A stretch of DNA of 12,572 nucleotides from Nanobdellota archaeon (GCA_018897135.1 JAHILJ010000030.1:1-12572), one strand, 5' to 3'; shown: positions 1 to 7,005, counted from the first letter of the stretch. Notes: a model not told the origin generated them from the sequence alone. Program-made: numbers and translations.

Positions 1-903
1 ATTTTTGATAAAAAGAAAGTAGATTATTGGTGTCCTATTGATGTTTATATTGGAGGTGCAGAACATGCTTGTATGCATTTAATTTATTTTAGGTTTTATA
101 CAAAGTTTTTGGCTGATTTAGGTTTGTTGAATTTTAGAGAACCTGCTAAAAAATTATTTCATCAAGGAATGCTTCATGCTGAAGGTGGGCAAAAAATGTC
201 AAAGTCAAAAGGAATTATTGTTTTGCCTGAAGATGTTTCAAAAGATTATGGAATAGATACTGCAAGATTTTTTTTATGTGGTTTAGCTTCTCCAGATAAA
301 GATATTAATTGGGATGAAAAAGGAATTGTTGGGAGCTTGAGATTCATAAACAAGATTTTCGATTATTTTGTTGATGTTAAGTTTGGGAAAACTTCTGATA
401 AAGTTGAATTTAAATTAAATAAAACAATTGAAAATATTGAGAAATATTTTGAAACTTTTGAATATAGAAAAGCTTCTATTGAAATTCGTGAGCTTTTTGA
501 TTTAATTGAAAAAGAAAATGTTTCCAAAGATGTTCTTAAGAAATTTTTACAATTATTAAATCCAATTTGCCCGCATATTACAGAAGAACTTTGGGAAAAA
601 CTTGGAAATAAAACTTTTCTTAGTTTGGAAAAATGGCCTGAAGTTAGTTTGAAAAATATTAATAAGAAATTTGAAAATTCTGAAAAGCTTGTTGAAAAGT
701 TGAAGTCAGACATTGTGAATATTAAAAAAATTGTTGGAAAGGAAAATGCAAAAGTGTATATTTATGTTTTGCCTAATGAGGTGAAATTGTATAAAGGAAT
801 TGAAAATGTTAAAGTTTTTGCTGTAAATGACAAGGAAAAATATGACCCTGAAAATAAATCTAAAAAAGTTAAACCTGGTCGTCCTGGAATTTATTTAGAA
901 TGA
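1..903 (+). CDS. leuS: Leucyl-tRNA synthetase, C-terminal part (5' end outside window)
   Basis: Class I synthetase that charges tRNA-Leu with leucine in the cytoplasm. The frame is open from base 1, giving 300 visible residues, so the gene is cut by the window edge and the HIGH motif is not visible. The catalytic domain shows the YIGGAEHACMHLIYFRF region (about nt 46-96) and a perfect KMSKSKG loop (nt 193-213). It is followed by DTARFFLCGLASPDKDINW and a helical anticodon-binding domain with NPICPHITEELWEKLG. From family knowledge, the GGxEHAxxHLxYxRF and ASPxKDxxW blocks are typical of bacterial-type LeuRS. The last ~70 residues, ending KPGRPGIYLE, look more like the archaeal C-terminal extension. 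The stop overlaps the next gene's start (ATGA at 900-903), implying translational coupling. I am very confident of LeuRS and less so of the subtype. Confidence 0.95.
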   Translation: MFDKKKVDYWCPIDVYIGGAEHACMHLIYFRFYTKFLADLGLLNFREPAKKLFHQGMLHAEGGQKMSKSKGIIVLPEDVSKDYGIDTARFFLCGLASPDKDINWDEKGIVGSLRFINKIFDYFVDVKFGKTSDKVEFKLNKTIENIEKYFETFEYRKASIEIRELFDLIEKENVSKDVLKKFLQLLNPICPHITEELWEKLGNKTFLSLEKWPEVSLKNINKKFENSEKLVEKLKSDIVNIKKIVGKENAKVYIYVLPNEVKLYKGIENVKVFAVNDKEKYDPENKSKKVKPGRPGIYLE

Positions 904-1898
904 ACAAAAAATTAATTGGCGGAATTATTTTGGTTGTGATTGTTTTAGGTCTCGGCAGTTATTTTGTTTTTAGAGAAAGGAAGTGTGGGGATGGGGTCTT
1001 GTATGGAGAATGTTCTGAAAATGTTCCTTTTTATTGTGAACAAGGAATGATTGTTTCAAAAGCTTCTGTTTGCGGTTGTCAAGATTCTTTTGTAGTTGAA
1101 GAAGAATTGTGTAATTCAAAATATCAAATAAATCCTAAAACTATTTTTTTAAAATATTTTTTAAATGGAAAAGAAAATGAAATAGAATTTGTTGTTTATC
1201 AGGGTGTTGTGGATTATATTTCAAATGTTTCAAATTCAATTACATATTATGGTGAAACTCCTTCTCGTTTAGATTTTAAATTAAAAAATATTGAAGAGCC
1301 TGTTCAAAGAGAATTTCTTTTGTCTCTTGTTGTAGAGATTCAGAATTTGGATTTGAGCAAGGAAAATCAAGCGAGAGTTGCAATTAGTTTGGTGCAGAAT
1401 ATTCCATATAATGAAACAGAGGACAAGGCTGTTGGAATTCGTGGGGACTTGGGTGTGAATCGTTCACGTTACCCATATGAGGTTTTATATGACATGCAAG
1501 GTGTTTGCGAAGGCAAGTCCGAACTGCTTTCCTTTTTGTTAAAAGAACTTGGTTATGGTGTTGGAATTTTTTATTATTTTGAAGAAGATCATGAAGCTGT
1601 TGGGATTAAATGTCCTTTGGAATATAGTTTGGATGAAACAGGTTATTGTTTTGTTGAAACAACCGGGCCTGCGATAATTTCAGACGACCAAGGTTATTAT
1701 TTGAATTGGGGGAAATTAAGTTCTGATTCTGAATTTTATTTAATTCAAGAAGGAGTTTCTCTTGGCAAAGTTAGAGATTACAAAGATGCTGATAATCTTG
1801 CTGAAATTTTAATTTCAATCGAAAATACAGGAATGGTGACGCGTTTACAAAAAATACAACTTGATAATTTAAAAGAAAGATATGGTTTGGAATTGTGA
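900..1898 (+). CDS. Membrane-anchored transglutaminase-like (cysteine protease fold) protein with Cys-rich N-terminal module
   Basis: A 332-aa protein with a single hydrophobic segment at residues 4-24, followed by RERK. This fits a signal anchor with the rest outside the membrane. Residues 29-71 hold six cysteines (29, 38, 46, 58, 60, 71) in a CGDGxxYGECS...YCEQG...CGC pattern. I recall this as a recurrent extracellular module in DPANN proteins, possibly disulfide-bonded. The C-terminal half carries the papain-like transglutaminase signature: GVCEGKS (Cys203), EEDHEAVG (His231) and FVETTGP (Glu253, where the family usually has Asp). The fold can mediate proteolysis, amidation or crosslinking, and the substrate is unknown. 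The start is fixed by the ATGA overlap with leuS. The gene ends exactly where the convergent alaS ends, so the two transcripts probably overlap at their 3' ends. Confidence 0.8.
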   Translation: MNKKLIGGIILVVIVLGLGSYFVFRERKCGDGVLYGECSENVPFYCEQGMIVSKASVCGCQDSFVVEEELCNSKYQINPKTIFLKYFLNGKENEIEFVVYQGVVDYISNVSNSITYYGETPSRLDFKLKNIEEPVQREFLLSLVVEIQNLDLSKENQARVAISLVQNIPYNETEDKAVGIRGDLGVNRSRYPYEVLYDMQGVCEGKSELLSFLLKELGYGVGIFYYFEEDHEAVGIKCPLEYSLDETGYCFVETTGPAIISDDQGYYLNWGKLSSDSEFYLIQEGVSLGKVRDYKDADNLAEILISIENTGMVTRLQKIQLDNLKERYGLEL

Positions 1899-3587
1899 TC
1901 ACTCCAAAACAGCTCTAATTCTTCTCACGCCCGATGAACTGCTTTCTTCTTTGATTATTTTAAAGTGTCCAAGTTCACAAGTGTTTTTAACATGTGGGCC
2001 TGCACAGATTTCTTTGCTGAAATTTCCGACACTGTAAACAGAAACTTTTTCTCCATATTTTTTTTCAAAAGCTCCGAGAGCACCTTTGTTTTTTGCTTGT
2101 TCAGGCGACATTTCTTCTCGGGCAACTTCGCAAGATTTTTGAACTTGTGCATTTACTAAATCTTCAATATCTTGAATTTCTTTTTCAGAAAGTTTTCTTG
2201 GAAATGAAAAATCTAATCTCAATCTTTCTGCTGTGATGTTGCTCCCTTTTTGCATTATATTTTCATTTTTTAAAATTTGTCTTAAAGATGCTAAAAGAAG
2301 ATGTGCTGCTGTGTGAAGTTTTGTTGTTGCTTCTGAATTATCTGCTAAACCTGATTTAAACTTTCCTGCTGTTGCTGTTCGAGAAAGTTCTTGGTGTTTT
2401 TTTTGCTCAATTTCAAAATTTTTTAAATTAAATTTAATATTGTTTTTTTTGCATTCTTCAATAATCATTTCAACAGGAAAGCCAAAACTTTGGTAAAGTA
2501 AGAATGCTTCTTTTCCGCAAAGACTTTTGTTTTCTTTTACACATTTTTTAAATTTGTTTAAACCATTTTCTAAAGTTAATCCAAATCGAACTTCTTCTTT
2601 TTCAATTTCTTGCAAAATTATTTTTTTGTTTGATTTTAACTCGGGATAATCGTCATAGATTTTGAAAACTTGTTCTGAAATTTCTTTGGTAAAATTTTGC
2701 AAACCTAATTTTTCTCCATAAAATACAGCTCTTCTAATTAATCTTCGTAAAACATAACTTTGTTCAGAGTTTCCTGGAGTGATTCCTTCTGCAATTATGA
2801 AAACCGCTGCTTTAAGATGATCTGCAATTATCCGCATTTCTTTTTGGTTTTGTTCATATTTTTTGCCTGAAATTTTTTCAATTTTTTCAATTAATGATTT
2901 AAAACAATCTGTTAAATAATTATCGTCATATCCTTGCAACATTGTGACAGTTCTTTCAACACCCATTCCAGTGTCGATGTTTTTTTGTTTTGCAAGATTG
3001 TAATTTCCTTTTGAATCTTTTTCATATTGCATGAAAACATTGTTCCAAATTTCAACATCATTTACAAAAATTTCAGTGTCTGGTCCGCAAGGCCCTGTAT
3101 TTCCTGCAGGCCCCCACCAATTGTCTTTTTTTTCAAGGAATTTTATTTTGGTGATTCCCAAATCTTTCCAAATTTTTTCAGCTTCAGAATCTTTTGGAAT
3201 TTTATTATCTCCTTTAAAACAAGTAACTGAAATTTTTTCTTTTTGAATTTTCAAAACTTTTGTTAAAAAATCCAAGCTCCAATTTATTGATTCTTTTTTC
3301 CAATAATCTCCTAAACTCCAGTTTCCGAGCATTTCAAAAAAAGTGTGATGATAATTATCTCCAATAGCGTCGATGTCTTGTGTTCTAATACACCTTTGAA
3401 CATTGCATAATCTTTTTCCAAGTGGATGCGGTTCTCCTAATAAATATGGGACAAGGGGGTGCATACCTGCTGTTGTGAACAATACTGTTGGGTCGTTTTC
3501 AGGAATTAAAGAAGAATTTGCAATAACTTTATGTTTTTTTGATTCAAAAAATTCTAAGTATTTTTTTATTAATTGTTTTCTGTTCAT
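1899..3587 (-). CDS. alaS: Alanyl-tRNA synthetase, compact form lacking the C-Ala domain
   Basis: Class II synthetase for tRNA-Ala. Domains in order: catalytic core (about residues 1-240) with LFTTAGMHPLVPYLLGE, FFEMLGNWSLGDY, WWGPAGNTGPCGPDTE (157-172) and DTGMGVER (205-212); tRNA-recognition helices (about 250-400) with RIIADH and YVLRRLIRRAVFYG; and an editing domain (about 420-562) with both zinc-site motifs, HTAAH (425-429) and CAGPH (528-532). The protein stops right after SSSGVRRIRAVLE, the end of the editing domain. The C-Ala/oligomerisation region that makes most family members about 850-900 aa is therefore absent. The archaeal N-terminal zinc-containing extension is also missing, and the start motifs resemble bacterial, especially Patescibacteria-type, AlaRS. 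A TATA-like box 25 nt upstream of ATG 3587 suggests its own leaderless promoter, although it also lies 35 nt behind the 122-aa gene. Confidence 0.96.
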   Translation of the reverse strand: MNRKQLIKKYLEFFESKKHKVIANSSLIPENDPTVLFTTAGMHPLVPYLLGEPHPLGKRLCNVQRCIRTQDIDAIGDNYHHTFFEMLGNWSLGDYWKKESINWSLDFLTKVLKIQKEKISVTCFKGDNKIPKDSEAEKIWKDLGITKIKFLEKKDNWWGPAGNTGPCGPDTEIFVNDVEIWNNVFMQYEKDSKGNYNLAKQKNIDTGMGVERTVTMLQGYDDNYLTDCFKSLIEKIEKISGKKYEQNQKEMRIIADHLKAAVFIIAEGITPGNSEQSYVLRRLIRRAVFYGEKLGLQNFTKEISEQVFKIYDDYPELKSNKKIILQEIEKEEVRFGLTLENGLNKFKKCVKENKSLCGKEAFLLYQSFGFPVEMIIEECKKNNIKFNLKNFEIEQKKHQELSRTATAGKFKSGLADNSEATTKLHTAAHLLLASLRQILKNENIMQKGSNITAERLRLDFSFPRKLSEKEIQDIEDLVNAQVQKSCEVAREEMSPEQAKNKGALGAFEKKYGEKVSVYSVGNFSKEICAGPHVKNTCELGHFKIIKEESSSSGVRRIRAVLE

Positions 3588-3608
3588 TCTTTAGAATAAG
3601 TAATTCAC

Positions 3609-3616
3609 TTTTAAAA
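3609..3616 (-). promoter_or_regulatory. TATA-like box for alaS
   Basis: The sequence TTTTAAAA is centred about 25 nt upstream of the alaS ATG (3587) on the minus strand. That is the spacing expected if transcription begins at or next to the start codon. It lies in the 35-nt gap after the 122-aa gene, so alaS may be transcribed both alone and with its upstream neighbours. Confidence 0.5.
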
Positions 3617-3622
3617 TTCTTA

Positions 3623-3991
3623 CTATCCCCCAATTGCCCGAAGTTTTTCTTGAATTTCCCTAAGTTGCATATCTAAATCATCTTCAGATTCTCTTTTTTC
3701 AATTAGTTTTTCTTTTATTTCTCTGTGTTTAATTTCTGGTTTTTTCTTATATTTTTCAGGAACTTCTGATTTAGGAAGAAGAATTTGTATTTTACTTATG
3801 TCTGATTTTATTGATTTTATTTTTTTGGAAAAGTTTGTTTTTTGATTTAACTCGTCTGTCCTAAGGTATCCAAAATTTTTTATTGCTCTTAAAACTTTTA
3901 AAAGATTCATTTGTAAAGAAAGGATTTCTTTTTTTGAATCAACAGCTTCTTCATAGTTAATTTTTACATGAATTAAATTTTCTTTGGTCAT
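3623..3991 (-). CDS. Conserved uncharacterised protein, 122 aa, alpha-helical
   Basis: I cannot assign a function. The protein is charged and predicted mostly helical. Its N-terminal half contains hydrophobic-patterned helices (SLQMNLLKVLRAIKNFGYLR), then a KxxKSIKSDISKIQILLPKSEVP segment. A lysine-rich linker (about residues 78-105) leads to a short amphipathic C-terminal helix, DDLDMQLREIQEKLRAIGG, that could be a docking peptide. There is no signal peptide or membrane segment, so it is probably cytoplasmic. It starts 1 nt after the stop of the 197-aa gene (TAA-A-ATG), so the two are almost certainly co-translated and may form a complex. I recall similar pairs in Woesearchaeota/Pacearchaeota, but cannot verify this here. 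Confidence 0.8.
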   Translation of the reverse strand: MTKENLIHVKINYEEAVDSKKEILSLQMNLLKVLRAIKNFGYLRTDELNQKTNFSKKIKSIKSDISKIQILLPKSEVPEKYKKKPEIKHREIKEKLIEKRESEDDLDMQLREIQEKLRAIGG

Positions 3992-3992
3992 T

Positions 3993-4586
3993 TTAATCTA
4001 CCTTAGAAAAGATTTCAGAATCTATTTTTTCTACTTGCTGTTTTATTTCTTGAACTTCTTTTTCCCAGGAATCTAATTCTTTTGCTTCTTCTTCTTTTAT
4101 TTTTTTCAGGTGGCTTAAATCTTTTTCAATTTCTGAAATTTGGCCTTGAACTTTTTTGAAAACACCTAATGCTTCTTCAAATTTATCTATTCGTATAAAA
4201 ATTGGTTCTGATTTTTCTAAATGGCTTGCTTCGTTGAAAGGTTTTGTTCTTATTGTCATTGGTCCTCCGATTTTTTGTCCTTCTCCAAATGGCAAATTGT
4301 TAAGAGGTTTTGGCATCATTTGCATATCATCGTATTCGTCTTCTGCAAAGTCATCTGCATTAAAAACCTCTTCACCTTCTTTTTTCCCAGAGATAGCATG
4401 TTTTATAGTATTTTGAGAAAATTTTTCACCAAGAGAACTTTTTGGAAAACTTGGTAATTGAGAAATTGATTTTGGTGGGCCTGAAATTTGCCCTCCTCCA
4501 AAACTTGGAAGTTCAGGCAATCTAGGAAGTTCTGGTAATCTTGGAATTTCCTTTTTTTCTGCCTCTTTTTTTTTGAATAGTCCCAT
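3993..4586 (-). CDS. Conserved uncharacterised protein, 197 aa, proline-rich N-terminus and C-terminal coiled coil
   Basis: Function unknown. The N-terminus MGLFKKKEAEKKE is basic. It is followed by a proline-rich repeat (RLPELP twice, residues 16-27) and a Gly/Pro/Ser-rich, probably disordered stretch to about residue 60. An acidic patch follows (NADDFAEDEYDD, 76-87). The best ordered part is the block EPIFIRIDKFEEAL (127-140), leading into a heptad-patterned coiled coil to the C-terminus (about 133-197, ending EKIDSEIFSKVD). The layout suggests a scaffold or adaptor: a disordered arm on a coiled-coil base. It is the first gene of a minus-strand operon with the 122-aa protein and alaS. It is divergent from tfe, and the two starts are separated by about 107 nt holding two promoters. 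Confidence 0.8.
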   Translation of the reverse strand: MGLFKKKEAEKKEIPRLPELPRLPELPSFGGGQISGPPKSISQLPSFPKSSLGEKFSQNTIKHAISGKKEGEEVFNADDFAEDEYDDMQMMPKPLNNLPFGEGQKIGGPMTIRTKPFNEASHLEKSEPIFIRIDKFEEALGVFKKVQGQISEIEKDLSHLKKIKEEEAKELDSWEKEVQEIKQQVEKIDSEIFSKVD

Positions 4587-4604
4587 TTTGGTATATACTT
4601 TCTA

Positions 4605-4616
4605 ATATATATAAAA
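4605..4616 (-). promoter_or_regulatory. TATA box for the 197-aa gene
   Basis: On the minus strand the box reads TTTTATATATAT and is centred about 25 nt upstream of ATG 4586. This implies a leaderless transcript for the 197-aa/122-aa/alaS run. No Shine-Dalgarno-like sequence precedes the start. Confidence 0.65.
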
Positions 4617-4657
4617 TATCACTTAGGTTTAAAAATCCTTCTAAAAATTTTCAAAAC

Positions 4658-4672
4658 CGAAAGGTATTTATT
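4658..4672 (+). promoter_or_regulatory. BRE/TATA promoter of tfe
   Basis: A purine-rich BRE-like element (CGAAA, 4658-4662) is followed by TATTTATT (4665-4672). The TATA centre is about 26 nt before ATG 4694, so the mRNA is probably leaderless. This is the best-formed archaeal promoter in the window. It is divergent from the 197-aa gene's promoter. Confidence 0.65.
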
Positions 4673-4693
4673 TGATTTCTTTTTATTGTTTAG

Positions 4694-5458
4694 ATGCAAG
4701 ATAAATTTCTTAAAGAGGTTTTAGGTATTGTTGCTGGAAAACCGGCAGAAGATATAGTTGAACTTCTTGATGGAGTTAAGTATGTTAATGAGTTTATCGT
4801 CGCTAAAAAGTTAGATATTACTATAAATCAAACAAGAAATATTCTTTACAAAATTTCTGATTCTGGTTTAGTTTCTTCAATAAGAAAAAAAGATAAGAAA
4901 AAAGGGTGGTATACTTATTTTTGGAAAATTGAAATTTTGAAATCATTGAATTTTTTAAAAAATCTTCTTGAAAAAAATATAAATCAATTTGAAAGTCAAG
5001 TTCGAAGCAGAGAAACAAAAAGATTTTATGTTTGTGAAAGATGTAACATAGAATTTAATGAAGAAAATGCTTTGCTCCATGATTTTTCTTGTGATGAATG
5101 TGGAGCATTGTTTACATTAAAAGATAATGTAAAAGTTTTAAGAGAGTATAAAAGGAATTTGGAAAAATGGAAAAGACAGTTAAAACTTGTTGAAGAAGAA
5201 ATTGAAAAAGAAGAAGAAAAAATAGAAAAAAAGAAAGTTAAAGAAGCTAAAAAGGATAAGAAAGAACAAGATAAAATTAAACTTGCGAAAAAGAAATTAA
5301 CAGCAAAGAAAAAAGAAATGAAAAAAATTCCAATAAAGAAAAAATTAAAAAAGAAACCTTTAGTGAAGAAAATTTCAAAAAAAGTTTCAAAAAAAATTGA
5401 AAAAAAGAAAATTTCAAAAAAAGTTATGAAGAAAAAATTTGTAAAGAAGAATAAATAA
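4694..5458 (+). CDS. tfe: Transcription factor E alpha subunit (TFE/TFIIE-alpha) with long lysine-rich tail
   Basis: General transcription factor that helps RNA polymerase open promoters with TBP and TFB. The N-terminal winged helix spans about residues 1-85, with a helix-turn-helix-like VAKKLDITINQTRNILYKIS and the characteristic wing KKGWYTYFWKI (69-79). A short helical linker leads to a C4 zinc ribbon, YVCERC...FSCDECG (Cys114, 117, 133, 136). The usual domains end near residue 150-175. Beyond an acidic coiled coil (about 150-180) the protein continues in an extremely basic tail: 29 of the last 54 residues are lysine, arranged as loose KKISKKV-type repeats. From family knowledge, archaeal TFE is normally about 160-190 aa, so 254 aa is long. 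The tail may bind nucleic acid non-specifically, like a histone H1 tail. It heads an operon with the rhomboid gene 1 nt downstream. Confidence 0.9.
   Translation: MQDKFLKEVLGIVAGKPAEDIVELLDGVKYVNEFIVAKKLDITINQTRNILYKISDSGLVSSIRKKDKKKGWYTYFWKIEILKSLNFLKNLLEKNINQFESQVRSRETKRFYVCERCNIEFNEENALLHDFSCDECGALFTLKDNVKVLREYKRNLEKWKRQLKLVEEEIEKEEEKIEKKKVKEAKKDKKEQDKIKLAKKKLTAKKKEMKKIPIKKKLKKKPLVKKISKKVSKKIEKKKISKKVMKKKFVKKNK
5366..5424 (+). repeat. 21-nt direct repeat inside the lysine-rich tail of tfe
   Basis: Two identical 21-nt copies lie at 5366-5386 and 5404-5424, 38 nt apart and in frame, each encoding KKISKKV. The tract is A-rich and low in complexity. It probably reflects internal duplication or slippage that lengthened the basic tail, not a mobile element. 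Confidence 0.7.
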
Positions 5459-5459
5459 A

Positions 5460-6131
5460 ATGGTTAGAGTTTATTCTATTCCAGTTAAGAAAAGAAAATT
5501 GTTTTTTTCAAGTATGAGTGTGAATAATTCACTTATTTTAATTAATGTTCTTGCATTTATTTTATTTAGTGTTTTAATTTATTCAAATGTCAGTTTTTTA
5601 GATTTTATTGCAATTAAGCCAGGAAATATTTTGCATGGAAAATATCTTTGGACTTTTTTAACAAGTATGTTTATGCATGCTGGTTTTTTTCATCTTTTTG
5701 TAAATATGCTTTCTTTGTTTTTTATTGGAAGTTTAATTGAGAAAATTTTAGGTTCAAAAAGATATTTGTATTTTTATTTAATTGCAGGTTTGTTTGCAGG
5801 TTTGTTTTTTGTTTTATCTAGTTTGATTTTTCCAGCAAATCTTGAATCTTATGCTGTTGGCGCTTCAGGCGCTTTGTTTGGTTTAATTGGAGTTTTGATG
5901 TTTGTTACGCCGAATCTTCCTGTTTATGTTATGTTTATCCCAATTCCAATAAAGATGAAATACGCTGCCCCCGGAATGCTTTTGGTTCTTTGGTTAATTT
6001 CAATTGCAGGAAATGTTCCTATCGGAAATACAGCGCATCTCGGAGGATTAATTGCAGGTTTGATTTATGGTTTTTATTTAAGAAAGAAATATAAACAAAA
6101 AATCCGATTAATTAGTAGACACTTTTCATGA
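5460..6131 (+). CDS. Rhomboid-family intramembrane serine protease
   Basis: A polytopic membrane protease that cleaves transmembrane segments of substrate proteins. Residues 25-45, 62-95, 100-123, 133-150, 170-185 and 190-207 are hydrophobic, consistent with the six-helix core. The catalytic serine is in GASGALFG (Ser136) and the catalytic histidine in NTAHLGG (His193). The family HxxxxHxxxN pattern is present as FMHAGFFHLFVNM (His73, His78, Asn82), the last two matching the oxyanion-side residues of GlpG. All expected active-site residues are therefore there. A basic N-terminal stretch (KKRK) precedes the first helix, suggesting a cytoplasmic N-terminus. The ATG lies 1 nt after the tfe stop, and the 3' end overlaps the SpoIIM-like gene, so it is cotranslated with both. 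Its substrate is unknown. Confidence 0.93.
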   Translation: MVRVYSIPVKKRKLFFSSMSVNNSLILINVLAFILFSVLIYSNVSFLDFIAIKPGNILHGKYLWTFLTSMFMHAGFFHLFVNMLSLFFIGSLIEKILGSKRYLYFYLIAGLFAGLFFVLSSLIFPANLESYAVGASGALFGLIGVLMFVTPNLPVYVMFIPIPIKMKYAAPGMLLVLWLISIAGNVPIGNTAHLGGLIAGLIYGFYLRKKYKQKIRLISRHFS

Positions 6132-6739
6132 TGGTAACCAAAAAAAAGAGGAAAAGCAGAAAAGATAATTTTGATTTGAAAAAAGAATATAAACAATGCT
6201 GGGATTTTATAAAAAGTTCTAAATATTTTATTTGGTCTGTGGTTGTTGTGTTTTTTGTATTTGTGTTAATTGGTTATTTTGTTCCTGCTCCAAGTTATCT
6301 TTCAGAGTCAATTATGAAATTTTTAGAAGATTTAATAAATCAAACAAAAGGAATGTCTGTTGGACAATTGATTTCGTTTATCTTTTTTAATAATTTACAG
6401 AGTAGTTTTATTGGAATGGTTCTTGGTGTTTTCTTTGGGTTTTTTTCAATTTTGTTTGCTTTGTTTAATGGATATGTTTTAGGTTTTGTTTCTGCAATGG
6501 CTGTTAGTGCAGAGAGTGGATTAATTTTATTCCAACTTTTGCCACATGGAATTTTTGAACTGCCTGCAATTTTTCTTTCATTAGGTTTAGGGATTAAATT
6601 AGGAAGTTTTATTTTTAAGAAAGAGAAACTAGAATCTTTTAAAAAGTACTTTTCAAATTGTGTAAAAGTTTTTTTACTTGTTATAATTCCTCTTTTAATT
6701 ATTGCTGCAGTTATAGAAGGTTTGCTTATGTTTTTTTAG
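6128..6739 (+). CDS. SpoIIM-like (stage II sporulation protein M family) integral membrane protein
   Basis: A 203-aa protein with a basic cytoplasmic N-terminus (KKKRKSRK) and hydrophobic spans at about residues 33-52, 93-120, 128-160 and 178-200. The diagnostic segment is LLPHGIFELPAIFLSLGLGIKLG (about 137-159), with the LPHGxxE/LPA core typical of the SpoIIM/DUF95 family. In sporulating bacteria SpoIIM belongs to a peptidoglycan-remodelling complex. Archaeal members have no settled role, so sporulation should not be inferred. It starts with an ATGATG whose first ATG (6128) overlaps the rhomboid stop; the second (6131) is equally possible and shortens it by one residue. The overlap shows it is read with the rhomboid gene, making a membrane pair of unknown joint function. 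Confidence 0.85.
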   Translation: MMVTKKKRKSRKDNFDLKKEYKQCWDFIKSSKYFIWSVVVVFFVFVLIGYFVPAPSYLSESIMKFLEDLINQTKGMSVGQLISFIFFNNLQSSFIGMVLGVFFGFFSILFALFNGYVLGFVSAMAVSAESGLILFQLLPHGIFELPAIFLSLGLGIKLGSFIFKKEKLESFKKYFSNCVKVFLLVIIPLLIIAAVIEGLLMFF

Positions 6740-6789
6740 AATACAAATTAATTTGTTGCCAAGAATATCCGAATTCTCCTAATTGTTAA

Positions 6790-7005
6790 TTATTCTTTTA
6801 AGTCGCTTATGCCTATTACCACTAAGAGCAATCCAATTAGAACCACCATCCAAAAGACAGCTCCTTTAAGCATTACCCAGGCAGCATTAAGGAAGTTTAG
6901 GTTTTTTCCGAAAAGAGTCCATGCATATGCAGAAGACGCCCATCCGACCAAAATCATTCCAACTAACAATACTAAGCCGATTAAAAGTTCAAGCCATTTA
7001 TTCAT
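6790..7005 (-). CDS. Small two-helix membrane protein, 71 aa
   Basis: No known function. It begins MNKWLELLIGLVLLVG, has a first hydrophobic span at about residues 5-22 and a second at 46-66, and ends in the polar tail GISDLKE. Both termini are probably on the same side of the membrane. The frame can be extended 24 nt to a TTG at 7029, but that codon abuts the TATA-like box (7030-7038), so I chose the ATG at 7005. I recall similar small proteins with a WLELLIGL start and GISDLKE end in DPANN genomes. It is convergent with the SpoIIM-like gene and divergent from the deoxyhypusine synthase gene. Confidence 0.78.
   Translation of the reverse strand: MNKWLELLIGLVLLVGMILVGWASSAYAWTLFGKNLNFLNAAWVMLKGAVFWMVVLIGLLLVVIGISDLKE

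Noticed and set aside
363..713. Minus-strand open frame of 116 codons
   Set aside because: It is antisense to well-supported LeuRS coding sequence, its translation is Ser/Phe-rich as expected from the reverse of Lys/Glu codons, and it has no promoter or recognisable motif.
5366..5424. Direct repeat as a mobile-element or CRISPR signature
   Set aside because: It lies in frame in a lysine-coding tract with only two copies, so coding-sequence duplication explains it.
6743..6756. Perfect 14-nt palindrome ACAAATTAATTTGT after the SpoIIM-like gene
   Set aside because: It is entirely A/T-rich apart from one C/G pair, has no loop and no following T tract. Such palindromes are expected by chance here, so I do not call a terminator or operator.
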